Shown here: piece by piece, positions 31,417 through 43,277 of the stretch
Position numbering within the stretch: the stretch's first letter is position 1
Layout of the letters: the number at the start of each line of letters is the position of its first letter
NCBI GenBank assembly: GCA_014529385.2
Contig: CM043953.1
Coordinates: 85,774,342 to 85,838,341 of the forward strand
From: Adiantum capillus-veneris
Lineage: Eukaryota > Streptophyta > Polypodiopsida > Polypodiales > Pteridaceae
Direction: 5' to 3'
DNA length: 64,000 bases
The notes under the pieces: model-generated
Told to the model about the DNA's origin: nothing
What the model saw: the letters and a program-made list of their open reading frames with translations, nothing else
The model's database searches: none
Program-made: the position numbers and the translations under genes

Positions 31417-32255
31417 CAACACGACCCCCTATTTTTTTTTCTATATTTTTTTGCAATGCGCCACCCTCTCTGTTTATGCAGCCCCGTGCAGTCCCGTGTC
31501 CTGCACGTCCTTCGCCTCACCCATCTGGCCCCTCTTTCCTTCATGCAAATTGCCACTCCTTTTACTTTCCTTGGAGCCTACTCCCCTTGTGTATGCAATC
31601 GACGTTCGTCCGTGCCCTCCTCCTCTAGGATCAACACGACCCCCTTTTTTTTTCTTGCAATGCGCCACCCTCTCTGTTTATGCAGCCCCGTGCAGTCCCG
31701 TGTCTTGCACGTCCTTCGCCTCGATCACCCATCTGGCCCCTCTTTCCTTCATGCAAATTGCCACTCCTTTTACTTTCCTTGGAGCCTACTCCCCTTGTGC
31801 ATGTAGTCGACGTGCATCCTTTTTATTTTTTATTGATAGCTATAAGCGATTTTCATCTCGATTAAAAAAACCCTGCGTGGTCCCTTGTCCCTTACTCCCA
31901 ACCAATTGTCGATATTGAAAAACTCCGTGTAGCTCATCATCATCCCCATGTCGATCAACTTTGAGAAAAAAATCCCACCATAACCCCACTTCTTCAAGTG
32001 GCAGATCCTCGCAACCTCTCTAATTAAGTTGGTAGCCACAAGGGATGTTGCATGCATAGGTGAGAGAAAACGTCCATGTTGATTGTCAAACTCTGAATCG
32101 CCATGGCCGGCCGTAGCATTTGATCAAAGACCATTCAGATAGTGGTCTGTAGGTATCCAAAATCTCCAGCTCATCGAGGACGAGTAGCCTCAGCATTTAA
32201 ACCATGACAGGACCTAATGACAATTTCCACCAAAGTTCAACGCTTTTAAGCATAC
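31417..32255. repeat. Long repeat J, copy 1, right part
   Basis: This continues J after the element H insertion and matches 35575-36202. A segment of about 215 bp starting GGATCAACACGACCCCC (31413) is tandemly repeated from 31628. Homology to copy 2 ends near 32255 because copy 2 is cut by the lone LTR at 36203. The true right end of J is therefore unknown and could lie nearer 32460. I call no gene in it. Confidence 0.7.
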
Positions 32256-32576
32256 CCACTAGTAGAGTGGAAAGCCATCCTTGGCCTTCTAAATGCCACA
32301 TCTGAGATACACTGCACCATAAGATTTTTTGAAAACTGCAACAAGAAGCTGCCCAAGCACCTTGCAATCTGCTTACAAATCTCCATGCACCTGTTTTTGG
32401 CATGTCCTTGGATTGACCAGATTTGGCTGCACCATCATTGCCCACCCCCTAGTTGAGTATTCATGCTCAACTACTACATTATTTAGGTAAAATATGATTG
32501 CATGAGATAAGATGGTATAGACAATATCTATATAATGAGATGAAACAAAAATAGTGAATATATAGCAATGGCATAT

Positions 32577-34210
32577 CTAAGGTAGAGATATAGAAAGAAG
32601 AACATCTGTACAACCGGCCTCCACAGGGTCAAATGGAAAGCGAAGAATTCCATCACTCAATATGTGAACTCCACCTTGATAGAATACAAAGCACCTTGTC
32701 TGACATAAACCATGGCAACCACCTCGTGGGTCAAATTGATGCCATTGGCCATAACACTTAACCTGAAAATAAAACATGTCCCATCCTTTGCTTCCACCTA
32801 TAAAACCATATGTAGGCCGCTCATGTCTTTCATAGCATAGATCTTCAGCACCATATATCCACAATCTTTCATATACATCATAAACAAGTATAGCATCACT
32901 TGAAGCACTTGTATCATAGGTATCTGCTTTGCCACCTGCTAAAGAGGAATCCATAGCACAATCCACCTCATGTGGGCAAAAAATCCGGTGCATAACGCCT
33001 TGTAAATCAACCTTCAATAGCATACCAACCAGCATCATAGCATAACCTTGTAATACCTTCTCACCTACCTCTACCTGTTGCATAGCCAAGCCTACATGCT
33101 CTTCATACATACCATTACATTGCCTTGTTCTTCAATCCCTCCTGTTGTCCAAGCTTCAACATCTGGCTCTACAATGCATGATTCAAGAATTTCTACTTCA
33201 CAAGACACCTCCATAACTGGAACAATATGAGGCACATCAGCAAGCTTGACAGGGTAAGGTTGCCCAATCCCCTTGCTTTGCATTGCACGTTTTTTCATAT
33301 GACATGTGTCTGGTTTCCTATGTGTGGATGTGGACTCATCCTTCCAATTGTCACCACTGCCCGACTCCCTAAAGCTTGAATTTGGATCCTCCTTGACAAT
33401 ATAAACCGATTCTGTAACCTCATCTTCATCTTCATGTTGCTCCGCAAAATCTTGCTCATCAACCATCTTTTCTTCATGTATATCCTCTTTGACGAATCTC
33501 TCATCTTCATTGATGAGGTTATCTGCTTCTTGTATAAATGCATGACCAACCAGAGGCACTAATGGAACAAATGGATCATAACGGCTTACCCATGGAAACT
33601 CAAATGCTTCTTGGATGCTTGAAGCCGCATGTGGCTTCATCGTATGTTGCACCCACTGAAACAAGACCATAATCTGTTGGCTTTAACAAGCCTGTTTCCA
33701 GCTTCTTTTTTTCTTTCCTGCTCTTTGCCTTGGCTAAGCAGACACCATTTGCATAACTTCTCTCTAATCTTAGGATGTGAGCACTCCAAAAACCTCTCTA
33801 ACTTGAAGTAGTCGTTGCCTAGGGACTGGGTAGCAGCTTCTAATTGTTGCCATATTTTCAGATTGCTTTAAAAAGGTTGTAAACTCACCACTTATATCTT
33901 GCTTCAAAACCTTCAATTTTGCGTCCAATTCTGTAGGCAAAACCCTATGTTTGAAGTCTTGGATAAACCGAGGTCGAACTAGCTTCCATGATTGCTGATC
34001 ACGAACTTCCAACCCCTCAAATCAAGCTTTGACTTTCCCTTGCATCACCAACCGCATAGCCCTTGACTTGGCTTCATCGGCCACCATCCACACCGACAAC
34101 ATCCAGAGCTCCACATCTGACATCCAATCTTCAGCATCTTGCTCACCTGCGAACACTAACTCACAATCTGGTACCATGTTATTGAACCATGTCATCACTT
34201 GAGCGATCAA
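32577..34210 (-). pseudogene. Unrecognised multi-frame coding remnant between J copies
   Basis: Minus-strand frames 34022-34210, 33770-34012, 33092-33670 (192 residues) and 32577-33110 (177 residues) follow one another with only short gaps or overlaps. They look like one broken gene. The second to last part is strongly acidic (EDIHEEKMVDEQDFAEQHED near residues 68-87). The last contains AILVYDVYERLWIYGAEDLC and TYGFIGGSKGW, vaguely kelch-like. The first (DAEDWMSDVELWMLSV) is vaguely Gag-like. No assignment is secure. It may be the content of the element bounded by the J repeats or a captured host gene. Confidence 0.45.
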
Positions 34211-34239
34211 TGTGGTCCTTCATGGGGGCAGCACAAGAT

Positions 34240-34252
34240 GGAAAGGGGGAAA
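34240..34252 (+). other. Purine run next to J copy 2
   Basis: GGAAAGGGGGAAA ends exactly where J copy 2 starts (TGAG at 34253). This is the layout of a PPT and 3' LTR on the plus strand. It conflicts with the minus-strand coding remnant. Confidence 0.45.
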
Positions 34253-36202
34253 TGAGAAAACAACTAGACCACAATCTGAATGCCTCTATATAGCCCAATG
34301 ATTTCACAGCACCCCTATCCCCTATTTATTACACACCTAGATACTCAATATGCTACAAATTTTGTCCTCTACCCCTACCCAACCGACCCCAACTACATAG
34401 ACTTAATCACAAAGCACATCATGATGGCTACTGCTTCTAACCCCTCAGAGAAACATATAACGGCATATAGGTGATCAAAGATATGCTAGCATGTGCATAT
34501 ACTTTCATTGTCATTGGCATACACGTGTTTGCTTTACAAATTTACACCCTTATGACACACCTTGCATCCACATAAAGAGAACCCCTAGCTACATCCAACA
34601 TCCCTTCGAAGCACACATATACCTGATAACATTAGGTGAGAGAGGGAGAGAGAAAATATGATCTATATTGGTCACTCAAACAACGAGCATATGGCGTTTC
34701 AAGCTGAATTGATTAGCAAAACGTGTAGAATGATGGATCTCTCTAAGAAAAACTCCCTCCTAGGTGCAGCATCCGATGATTTTACAAGGCTTAAGAAAAA
34801 GGACAGCACGGGCGGCTCCTCTCCTCCTTCTTAAGCACTCCTACTTAATAGCTGTCACCCTTTCTTTTATTAACAGTTGGCAGCTAATAGCGCTAGCCCT
34901 TATTTTGGACACGTTCTCCTGGCTGCCCCTTTTCTTTGTAGCTCTCGAGTACACCCCTCAGCCAGCCAAGGCCACAGCCCATTGTGGTCTCCTAGCTCTT
35001 GCTCACGTAACTTCCCCTCAGCACCCTTAACCTCTCTTGGCCTCACCCTCTAAAGCCGGCCTCTGCAATCCCTCGAACATGCAGCTCTCCGCCCTGCTCC
35101 CCTTTGTATCATGCTTCTTGACACCCCTGTAGGTGTTATCCTCCATGGAACTCCTCCCCTTGCACTCTCAAGTAGTGGCTATCTTCTTGCAGTAGCATTC
35201 CTAGACAACAGCCCTCCTCATTAACTGACAGCTCTCGACTGCTCCCTTTCCTGCTTCCCAACCTCCTCCACAGGGTCGTCACCCATTTTGTATGCAGCCC
35301 CTCCCCTTCAAAACCTTCTCTTCGAGCCCCCTTGCCTACTAGACTTCCCCATTAAGGGTCCAACACCCTCTGTATAACAACCCACTATGCTCACCACAAA
35401 AATCTCCTCTTCATGCAATTACTGACGTGCCCTCCTCCTCAGGGATCAGCACGACTTTTGGGGTTAAATTTCTAGCGCTAGTGCCTACATGGCACTAGCA
35501 GTCACCATTGATCAAAAAAATGCTAAGCTTTTTAATGGCAGTGGCTGCTGCCTATGTGGCAGCAGCGCTCAACCCAGCACGACCCCCTCCTTTTATTTTT
35601 TTGCAATGAGCCACCCTCTCTCTATCTATGCAGCCCCGTGAAGTCCCGTTTCCTTCACCCCACGTCCCATCTGGCCCTTCTTTCCTTCATGCAAACTGCC
35701 ATTCCTTTTCCTTGCCTTGGAGCCCACTCCCCTTGTGCATGCAGTCGACGTGCATCCTTTATATTTTTTATTGATAGAAGATATAAGCTATTTTCATCTT
35801 GATTAACAAAAACTTGCCTGGACCCTTGTCCCATACTTGCAACCAATTGTCAATATTGAAAAACTCCCTGCAGCTCATCACCATTCCCATGTCAATCACC
35901 TTCAAGAAAAAGCAATCCTACCATAACCCCACTTCCTAAGTGGTAGATCCTCCCGACCTCTCAAATTAAGATTAAGTCCGTATTCGCAAGGGATATTGCA
36001 TAGGCGAGAGAAAACGTCCATGTCGATTGTCAAACACTGAACCACCATGGCCCGCCACATCATTTGATCAAAGATCATTCAGATAGTGGTCTATAGGTAT
36101 CCAAAAGCTCCAGCTTGTTGAGCACAAGTAGCCTCATTAAATAAACCATGAAAGGACCTAATGACAATATCCACCATAGTTCAACACTTTTAAGTATATC
36201 CC
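34253..36202. repeat. Long repeat J, copy 2
   Basis: The left 1194 bp match 24037-25227, and 35575-36202 matches 31417-32255. A 119-bp insertion (35456-35574) is absent from copy 1. The right end is cut at 36203 by an H-type LTR, with no target duplication that I can see. No gene is supported. Confidence 0.75.
35456..35574. mobile_element. Short fold-back insertion with two hairpins
   Basis: This 119-bp stretch is present in J copy 2 and absent in copy 1. It is flanked by the 9-bp direct repeats CAGCACGAC (35447-35455 and 35575-35583). It holds two perfect 9-bp stems with 5-base loops: GCTAGTGCC-TACAT-GGCACTAGC (35477-35499) and GCTGCTGCC-TATGT-GGCAGCAGC (35544-35566). Size, hairpins and a 9-bp target duplication suggest a miniature inverted-repeat element, possibly Mutator-like. 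It is too small to code. Confidence 0.65.
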
Positions 36203-36688
36203 TGCTACAGGCGGAAGTTGTAGCTGCCCTGCGAAATACCAAAAATAACACAATAAACAGCATAAAACCGACTAATCGGCATACCTGGCACAATCACGTG
36301 GTCGCATGATCGCAAGATACACGAACAAAGAGAGACAGAGAGGGGGAGAGAGTAAGCGAGCACGTGCATACACACCTCCTAGAGTGGAGTGCTACGCCGG
36401 CACTGCAAGAGAGAAGAGGGGAGAGGAGAGAAGAATACACAGACACTGGGTGCAATCTCCCCCCGTGCAAGAGTGACCATTTCCCTCTTGCATGTATTTA
36501 ATTTATAGATTCTTGAATGGTCAAAGTGAGTACAAACTGGCCGGCCTATCATAAATGGCCAAAGTTCATAAAGAGCACTTGAATAATAAAATGTACATAA
36601 AATATGATATCCTTTGCAATAGCCTAGCTTTGTCAAGCCTTTTCCACCTGTCAGCTGCAATAAATAATAAAATGTCAATTCTATAACA
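36203..36688 (-). repeat. Lone H-type LTR
   Basis: On the minus strand it runs from TGTTATAG to TGCTACAG-complement ends and matches the H LTRs over its full length. No PBS or PPT adjoins it and the flanks (ATCCC and TGAAC) do not match. It is a solo LTR with later damage or the end of a deleted element. Confidence 0.88.
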
Positions 36689-36802
36689 TGAACTATGCCA
36701 AGTGTTGGCAATGCAATCCAATTCTAAAAGAAGCTCTAAGTGAAGGCCACGGGAGGTGAAGCTCACCCTTTTTTCTTTTTTTGGGCGTCCTAGAGGTACC
36801 CC

Positions 36803-36810
36803 TATAAAAG
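36803..36810 (+). promoter_or_regulatory. TATA-like box
   Basis: CCCCTATAAAAGATT lies about 430-500 bp upstream of the frame at 37229-37699, with CT-rich untranslated-like sequence between. It could be a real promoter or an LTR promoter. Nothing else supports it. Confidence 0.35.
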
Positions 36811-37228
36811 ATTGTAAATGCGAAAATTTGAGGGCTTTTTTGCCTGTGTGAGTAAGTGAAAGCTTGAAGCTTGTGTGTTGCTAAGCTTGCCATTGAAGCT
36901 ACATACATTGGTTGTACTACTCTCTATGCAATAATACCACTCACTTGCCTCAATCTCGTGTGTTGCTTCTCCCCCATCCCCCTCCTCTTCTCTCGCTCTT
37001 CGTGTATTGGTCATTGCTTGCAGAGGGTTTGCCTGCAGCTCGAAAGGTGCTACCAAGAGGGCATATTAGGATTGTTTTGTGATTCGGAAAGGGTGAGTTG
37101 AGCAGTGTGGGTGCTTTTGGTGTTGTGGGTGTTTTTTGCAAGGTGTGAGGTAGTTGTTTGTATGGTAAAGCGGAGTTGTAGTGCAAATAAGCCAATTTGA
37201 AGGTGTTTTTTGAGAGGTTAGGGGTGTT

Positions 37229-38381
37229 GTGGAATCCCTGGGCTATAGAGAGGCAAGTATTTTGTGTGCTGGGTGTGTTGCCTATTCCCCCTCTCCAATG
37301 TACTCAATTGTTTTGATGGCTGATGAAGGCAATGCCACTATTGATGGAACTAAAATAACAATCAAACGTGAAGCTATTACTTATGCCTTTGGATTTCCCA
37401 ATGAGACAAAGCCCAGCACGACATCTATAGATCAGATCAGTCTAGATCTTAAGGAAGATGAAGGAGCTAAGAAGAAAAGGAAGGTTGGTGGGCAAGGGAT
37501 TCCAGTAGCTGCACTGGATGTTCCCTCAGCCTACAGGTTTATTGCAAAAGCTGTTGAGCCCTCTGTCCATCCAAAGATGATAAAGCCAAAATCAATCTAT
37601 GCCAAATTTTATCCCACAAGCTTGGTATGTCTGGCAATTTTTGTATTGGGCTACTTCTCTAGAGGCCTTTCCCCAGGTAAAGTGGGCTTGGAGTCCTAAG
37701 CCTATTCCATTAACTGACAATGTGTAGTTATCTTCAAATGAAAAAGACCCAGGTAATCAGTTGTCCATCAATATGGACATAAGAGGAAGGCCACATAGGT
37801 TGAGGCGAGTGGCTCAAAGAAACCCAAGATTCTATTAAAAAAGAGTACTTCTCTATTGAAGGAACTTGAGAGTCAGGTCCGGCCCTTCTCCACTGAAAAA
37901 TATTCTGAAGACCATACTTCAACAATGCTCAAAGAGCAGACTCGAACAACCAAATCTAGTATAATGCTCAATGATCACTGAATATAATACAGCCTTCGTA
38001 AATCAAGCCATTATGGATCATATCAGTAAGCAAGCTGAAGAGGAGTCTGAGCAGGAAGGAGAGCATGAGGAGGAGGATGACAAGGATGATGATGATGATA
38101 ATTATCCTCCCTCCCCACCATCAGGCTTTGGAGCTGGAGGATCAGCTGCAACAATTGGGGGAAGTGGACCCAACAAAGGCAATCTAGGTACTAATCAAGA
38201 CCAACAAGACCAATTGTCGGGGGAATCAGGTGGAGTATTTTTTCCAGTCAGAAGAAAATTTTGGTTTATACCAAAATTCAAGAAAGGAGGAAAGGATGTT
38301 GAAGGCGAGGACAACCCCAGCAGGCGGGAGCTGCTTCTTAGAAGGCCGACCAACAAGAACTGCTACAAGGCCATTGTATAA
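37229..38381 (+). pseudogene. Unrecognised acidic ORF pair, possibly plant-transposon-protein-like
   Basis: The frame 37229-37699 begins with GTG (first ATG near 37300) and reads DGTKITIKREAITYAFGFPN, then a KKKRKVGG basic patch and PSAYRFIAKAVEPSVHPKMI. This is faintly like the putative plant transposon protein domain found in some Ty3 elements. The frame 37971-38381 is very acidic (EEEDDKDDDDDN), then Gly/Ser-rich, then basic. The 270 bp between contains several stops. An F-type LTR with a TATA box follows at once, so this may be an extra 3' ORF of an F-lineage element. Confidence 0.45.
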
Positions 38382-38794
38382 TTCGGCAATAATTAGAGCA
38401 GTAACTTTGTAAGCCTATAAATAGGACCCACTATAATGTCTTGGGGGCTTTTTGGCTTACGGATCTTCCTTCTAGACTCTTAGCTTCATAAGATTTTGGC
38501 TTTCAACTCTGGAATCACTTACTCCTGTAATCAATCCTTAGACTTCATCTGAGCTTAAGCTTGTTGTACAAAGTACTGATTATCTTTGTACTACTGATCT
38601 AAATCTATAATACATTCCCAGTATTTCACTTTGTGTCTTCCATCTTACTACAGTATTCCAGCTCAATTCTCTGTTTCAATTTAATACTTAATTACACTCC
38701 TCACTAGCTGAACCGTCTAGATCATCAATAGCCATTAACTCTAACCCTAGAATAGCTGTCTGAAGAGACCAACTCCCATTCCAGTTGGCTACCA
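38382..38794 (+). repeat. F-type LTR with TATA box
   Basis: TATAAATA at 38416-38423 (context CCTATAAATAGG) fits an LTR promoter. The right end (38670-38794) matches 20939-21065 and stops at ACCA. The left end is not fixed, because the other copy is too short. No PBS is clear after it. Confidence 0.5.
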
Positions 38795-39198
38795 TCAAGT
38801 GTAAACATCAACAAGGGGCTATTAGGCTAGCAAGGATAGTGGGGAAATCCCCCACCATTTTGGGGAGATTTGTGTGTTGGGATGCAAAAAATGTAAGCCT
38901 TATTTTAATGCTACTAGCACTTTGAAATTTGAGGGCGTAAACCTAGAGATACAAAAGGCTAGCATTCCCCTCATCTTGTGAGCTTGTGTTGGATATTCCA
39001 GGCCTGGCCCATGGAGAAGACCCATACAAGAAAAACCAAGCAAGGATAAAACTCAAACCCTCAATACAAGCCCACCAACAAGAAACTATGGTTGGAGATC
39101 AGTTGCGAAAATCTGATACCGAGGAATACGCAATGCAATCTCAGTGGCAGATTGTATCAATGACTATCCACAAAAAACGGGATCACTTTACCATTCAT

Positions 39199-39234
<36 letters not shown>

Positions 39235-39509
39235 AACTTGATGTTGTCTTTATTTCAAAAGAGAGGGAGAAAGACAAGACGAGCACGAGACACAATGTGA
39301 GAGATAATTTTGTAATTATTAATATTAAGAATATTGTTTTTACACCATTTTAACAAAACTTATCTTTTGTCTTCAAAACCTTTTGCCGAGGCAGCTTTGT
39401 ATGCTTCGGGCGTGAAATGGTAACGAATCGAGGCTTACACCCTATATGACAGTGCGTTACAATTGGCTTACACCTAATATGGCAACGCAACATCTTGGTT
39501 AGTAGTTCC

Positions 39510-39556
<47 letters not shown>

Positions 39557-41277
39557 AAAGTCTCCTCTCTCTCTCTATCAAATATGGCCCACCAAGGGAC
39601 CTCTCTATTACATCTCTCTTTCTCTCATTCTTATAGAGAGATTTGATGTCTCTCTCTCTTTCTCTCTCTTTTTTGTGTTCTAGGCTGAATTGTGAGCTCC
39701 CTCACTATTCATCCCTGCTCTCGGCTGCAACGAGGGTCAAATCCAAGCCTCATCCTCTCTCTCACTTACGGCCTGTCTTGGATGTTCTGCAGAACCTCGT
39801 GGACTCTCTCCTTCTAATTCCTGCTTGGCCTGGCCTTTGGCTTGAAAAACGCCCGCTCCTTCTTCTCGGCATAGCATACCCCCGGCCACCCTCTCAACAC
39901 GAAATCCCCTCCATTACTTAGCAAAGCCCCCTAGGCATCGTCCTCAGCATGGCATGCTCGCTCTCGCTTCATTCCGCTCCTCTCTTGGTGCCTCTACAGC
40001 CCGCGGTGTCCTACCAAGTCGACACAAGCCCTCTCTTCGACAGCCTGTTTAAAAGAACCCTTAAAACACACTTTTGTTCCATTTATACAAGCCACCTCAA
40101 GGCCTCGTTCACACTTGGCCTCTATACAAAGCTAGTCCTTGCTCGACTAATTGACCACCATCTCCTCTTCGATGGCTTGCATACGATAGTGCCTCCCTCT
40201 TGGTCCCACTTGAAAATGGCCGCACTCAACAACCCGATGCAGCTCGGCTACTTGGTGGCCCTCCTCCAATCGACACACACCTTCTGAGTCCCATCTTTCC
40301 ATAAACGTTTTCCCATGAAAAAATAATAATCATGAATATCAAAAGTGTGTGTTCACCACCACCCCCCCTTTTGGGCCTCACTCCCATGCGATAGCGATGT
40401 CCTCTTCAAAAGGGTGACTCTCTCTCACTTTTTTTTTTATAGCATCTCTCCAATCAAGGGCGTCGCCTCATTGTTATGTGCTTGCCTTTCCCCGTTGGGT
40501 TTTAGAGAGAAATACCTTGCATAAATAGACACTTAAAAGCAACTTCCATGGCTTATATCCACACACAAAGAGGTGTATTGTCCATAGAAAACGACTCTCT
40601 GAGCAATAGGGAACCCTTCATTGATATCTTGCAACTCCTATAGGACCTGTTTCCCAGCCATCCTTTCTTGACATTTTAATCATCATCATTTTCTCTTTGA
40701 CACCACCTTGATGTAGCATCGTTTTAGTATCTTCAAGCACTTCATAACTTGTCAAAAAGAGCTCCCCAAGGCAGACCAAGTGAGATCATCATCATGATAT
40801 TTTTTAATAATGAGATTTCAAGATCGCAAAAGAACACAAGGATCTCATAGAGATTATATCCTTCCCAATCAAAATCCCCGTGCTCCTGGTCAGAAAAAAG
40901 TGCAACAACGTCCTTAGCCAATCCAAGCACTCCGTTTTTCCTTTAAAAATTGATCTTCTATTTTTTCTTTTAATGTGCAAGACATTGCAACCATTGAGTA
41001 TTTTTCTTGGCACTTCTCCCACTGATACGTGTTGCAACTCAGCACTTAGTCATCTAGTTAACTTAGTTGGCCTCATGATTTTATCACTCGCTCTTCATTG
41101 CTAGACTCTTGGGGTTGTTTCCTATCACTAGGAATAACATTTAAATCCTTCCTATGAGTTGGACCAAAAGACATGGCAAGATCTTCTATTGTGTTTTTCC
41201 TCTTCTTTCAAATTAGCCTCATGCTCACACCACTCCTATTACATATCCTTGATTCTCCCTCGAGGTCCCATTGAAAG
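38795..41277. other. Unassigned region with GA and CT tracts
   Basis: There is no recognised gene. Bases 39201-39231 are (AG)n and 39515-39553 (CT)n. The stretch 39640-40290 is C/T-rich and resembles J in composition. Weak minus-strand frames at 40742-41037 have no motif I know. The last part is probably the interior of remnant K, which element I interrupts at 41278. Confidence 0.5.
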
Positions 41278-42182
41278 TGTAACAGGACTTGATTTTGAGG
41301 TGTTTTAGCAATAAATTTTGTTTTTCTAGGAAGTTTACTGTGTAGAAGGATGTGTGGATTGTTTTCGTCCAATAAAATTTTTTGATCCGGAAGGCACTTT
41401 CTGGGGAATTTTTGAAGGTGTTAACGTGGGATTTTGGAAAAGTGATGTATGAAGCGATTGAAGCCTGTGTTATAAGGAACAACTTTGGTTCTTTGAGTCT
41501 TTAGAGATTTTGATGTTTTGATGCTCGTTGAGGGCCAAAGATTAAGAAAAAAAGTGGGATTTGCTGTTTTTGCATCGTTTTTGTAGAAAATTCTGTTTTG
41601 CAGGTTGATTTTCAACAAATCAGAGCAGGCTATGAAAATTTTCCATTACATAGTCGTCGAAGAGCGCAGCGAGGGCAGCAAGATTGTGTGAGACGGACTT
41701 GGGCTGTTTTGGCTCCGTTTGGGAGTTATGCTCAGTTGAAGACAGCTGAAAATTTGTGGACTTTAAAAAAAAAAGTTTCAAAAAAATCTAACCTTTACGG
41801 ATCTCTTTGCGATCACGTTTTTACCTTATTCTTGCAGGTATACTTGGCGCGCAAGTAGAGTCGACCAAACACCAAAAATAGAAAAGCGACGATTTTGGGA
41901 GGTCGCATGCTTTTGGAGGAAAAAACGAGAAAAGAAAGATGGGTGGTGCGTTTTGGGGATCATTCAACGATCTCTCTTTTGCGAGTGCGAGTGAGAGTGA
42001 GACGCTGCATGCAAGCGAGCTGAAGCTCAAGGGTGGTCGGGAGGTTGGAGCTCTGTACAATGGAGTGCGCCCATATATTTTATTGCTCCTTTGTTGTATC
42101 AAAACTCTACAAAAATCCATCAATACAAAGATCTCTTTCTCTATCTTTTGCTGCCTATCTCTATTATTCCGTTCCTGTGACA
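41278..42182 (+). repeat. Element I 5' LTR
   Basis: It starts TGTAACAGGACTTG and ends TTCCTGTGACA. The partner is 46967-47916. A frame runs out of its last 240 bp into gag but is not needed for translation. Confidence 0.96.
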
Positions 42183-42184
42183 AT

Positions 42185-42195
42185 TGGTATCAGAG
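42185..42195 (+). other. Element I PBS (initiator tRNA-Met)
   Basis: TGGTATCAGAG lies two bases inside the 5' LTR. Confidence 0.93.
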
Positions 42196-42214
42196 GAAGC
42201 GGTTGATTCTGGAC

Positions 42215-43277
42215 ATGGACGGATACGAGAAGAAGATCAAGGAGCAAGAAGACCTGATTCGACTACTACGAGAAGATCTGGAAATTTCAAATCGGGAGCA
42301 TGCTGAGGCTCTGCGGAGCAAGGTAGCACGAGACCCTGATATCTATGTGGAACTTAATGGTGAACAAGAAGACGGAAACCATGCTATTCCACCGGGACAC
42401 AATAATCAACGTGTCGGTGCTGGGGCACCTGGCGGTGGTGATGGTGGTGATGATGGAGATGGTGACGGTGGGAACGGTGGCGATGGACGTCGAGGCCGTC
42501 CACACAAAAGAAAGCGGGATGACGGCGAAGCGGAACCTAATGAAAGGAGAGGACAAAGAAGGAGACGTGATGAAGAAGATGCAGATGAAGATTCTGAAAG
42601 GGCAGCTCTGCAGCAAGTCTTCAAGAAGGCAAAGATTAACGAGTTTAATGGCATCGAGAAAACTCGCGAAGATCTCGAAGCATGGATTGAAGAGTTAGAA
42701 GATTATTTTGCATTATAGAAGTTCTCTGAAGAAGAAAAAGCAAAGGTTGCAGTTGTTCATCTTCGACAAACCGCAAAGCTTTGGTGGAAAGCATACCTTA
42801 AACAATGAACAAAGGTTACTCCAATCACTTGGGAGGAGTTTAAAACGCAAGCATATAAAAGGTACTATTCTCCACACTATGAAATGGATAAAAAGATGGA
42901 GTTTTACAAGTTTCAGCAGCAACCTGAGGACGAGCCAAGTCTTACTGTACATGAGTATAAGGAGAAGTTTTTGCGACTTCACAAGTATGCACCTGAAGTA
43001 GAAGGAGAGGCGTTGACAAATAAATTTATCGAAGGACTGCGTAAAGATCCATATTATCAAGTAAAGGATGCAGGGGCTACCGATTTTTCTGGATGCTATT
43101 GCGAAGGCCAAAAATTATGAGAAGAAGGTGAAGTATGAGAGCCGCAACCCTACTCCAAGCAGAATTATATCTACCGGGCATAGAACACAGAATAGGCCTT
43201 TTCAGACAAACACTGAGGTTCCCCGAAGGAATTTTACAAATAATCAGAGAAGACCACCCAATAATTTTTCAAATTAG
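42215..43277 (+). pseudogene. Element I gag
   Basis: It starts at ATG 42215, about 20 bp after the PBS, with a helical N-terminus (YEKKIKEQEDLIRLLREDLE). A Gly/Asp-rich and then Arg/Glu-rich linker follows, then the Gag core (FKKAKINEFNGIEKTREDLE, AKLWWKAYLK, WEEFKTQAYKRYY, EYKEKFLRLHKYAPEV). Stops occur at 42716-42718 and in the following SLKQ-region TGA near 42805. An extra T in a T run near 43084 shifts the frame, and a TAG at 43275 precedes the nucleocapsid. It is therefore non-functional as it stands. Confidence 0.88.

Noticed and set aside
31321-31918. Overlapping plus frames of 161 and 185 codons
   Set aside because: They cross the end of the H LTR and a tandemly duplicated part of repeat J, and the two frames share peptides only because of that duplication.
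31830-32445. Possible resistance-gene-like text on the minus strand (LRLLVLDELEILDTYRPLSE)
   Set aside because: It is also present in J copy 2 with frame breaks. The resemblance to an NB-ARC domain is too short and there is no P-loop.
42406-42654. A Ser/Pro-rich minus frame of 82 codons
   Set aside because: It is antisense to the Gly/Asp/Arg-rich linker of element I gag.
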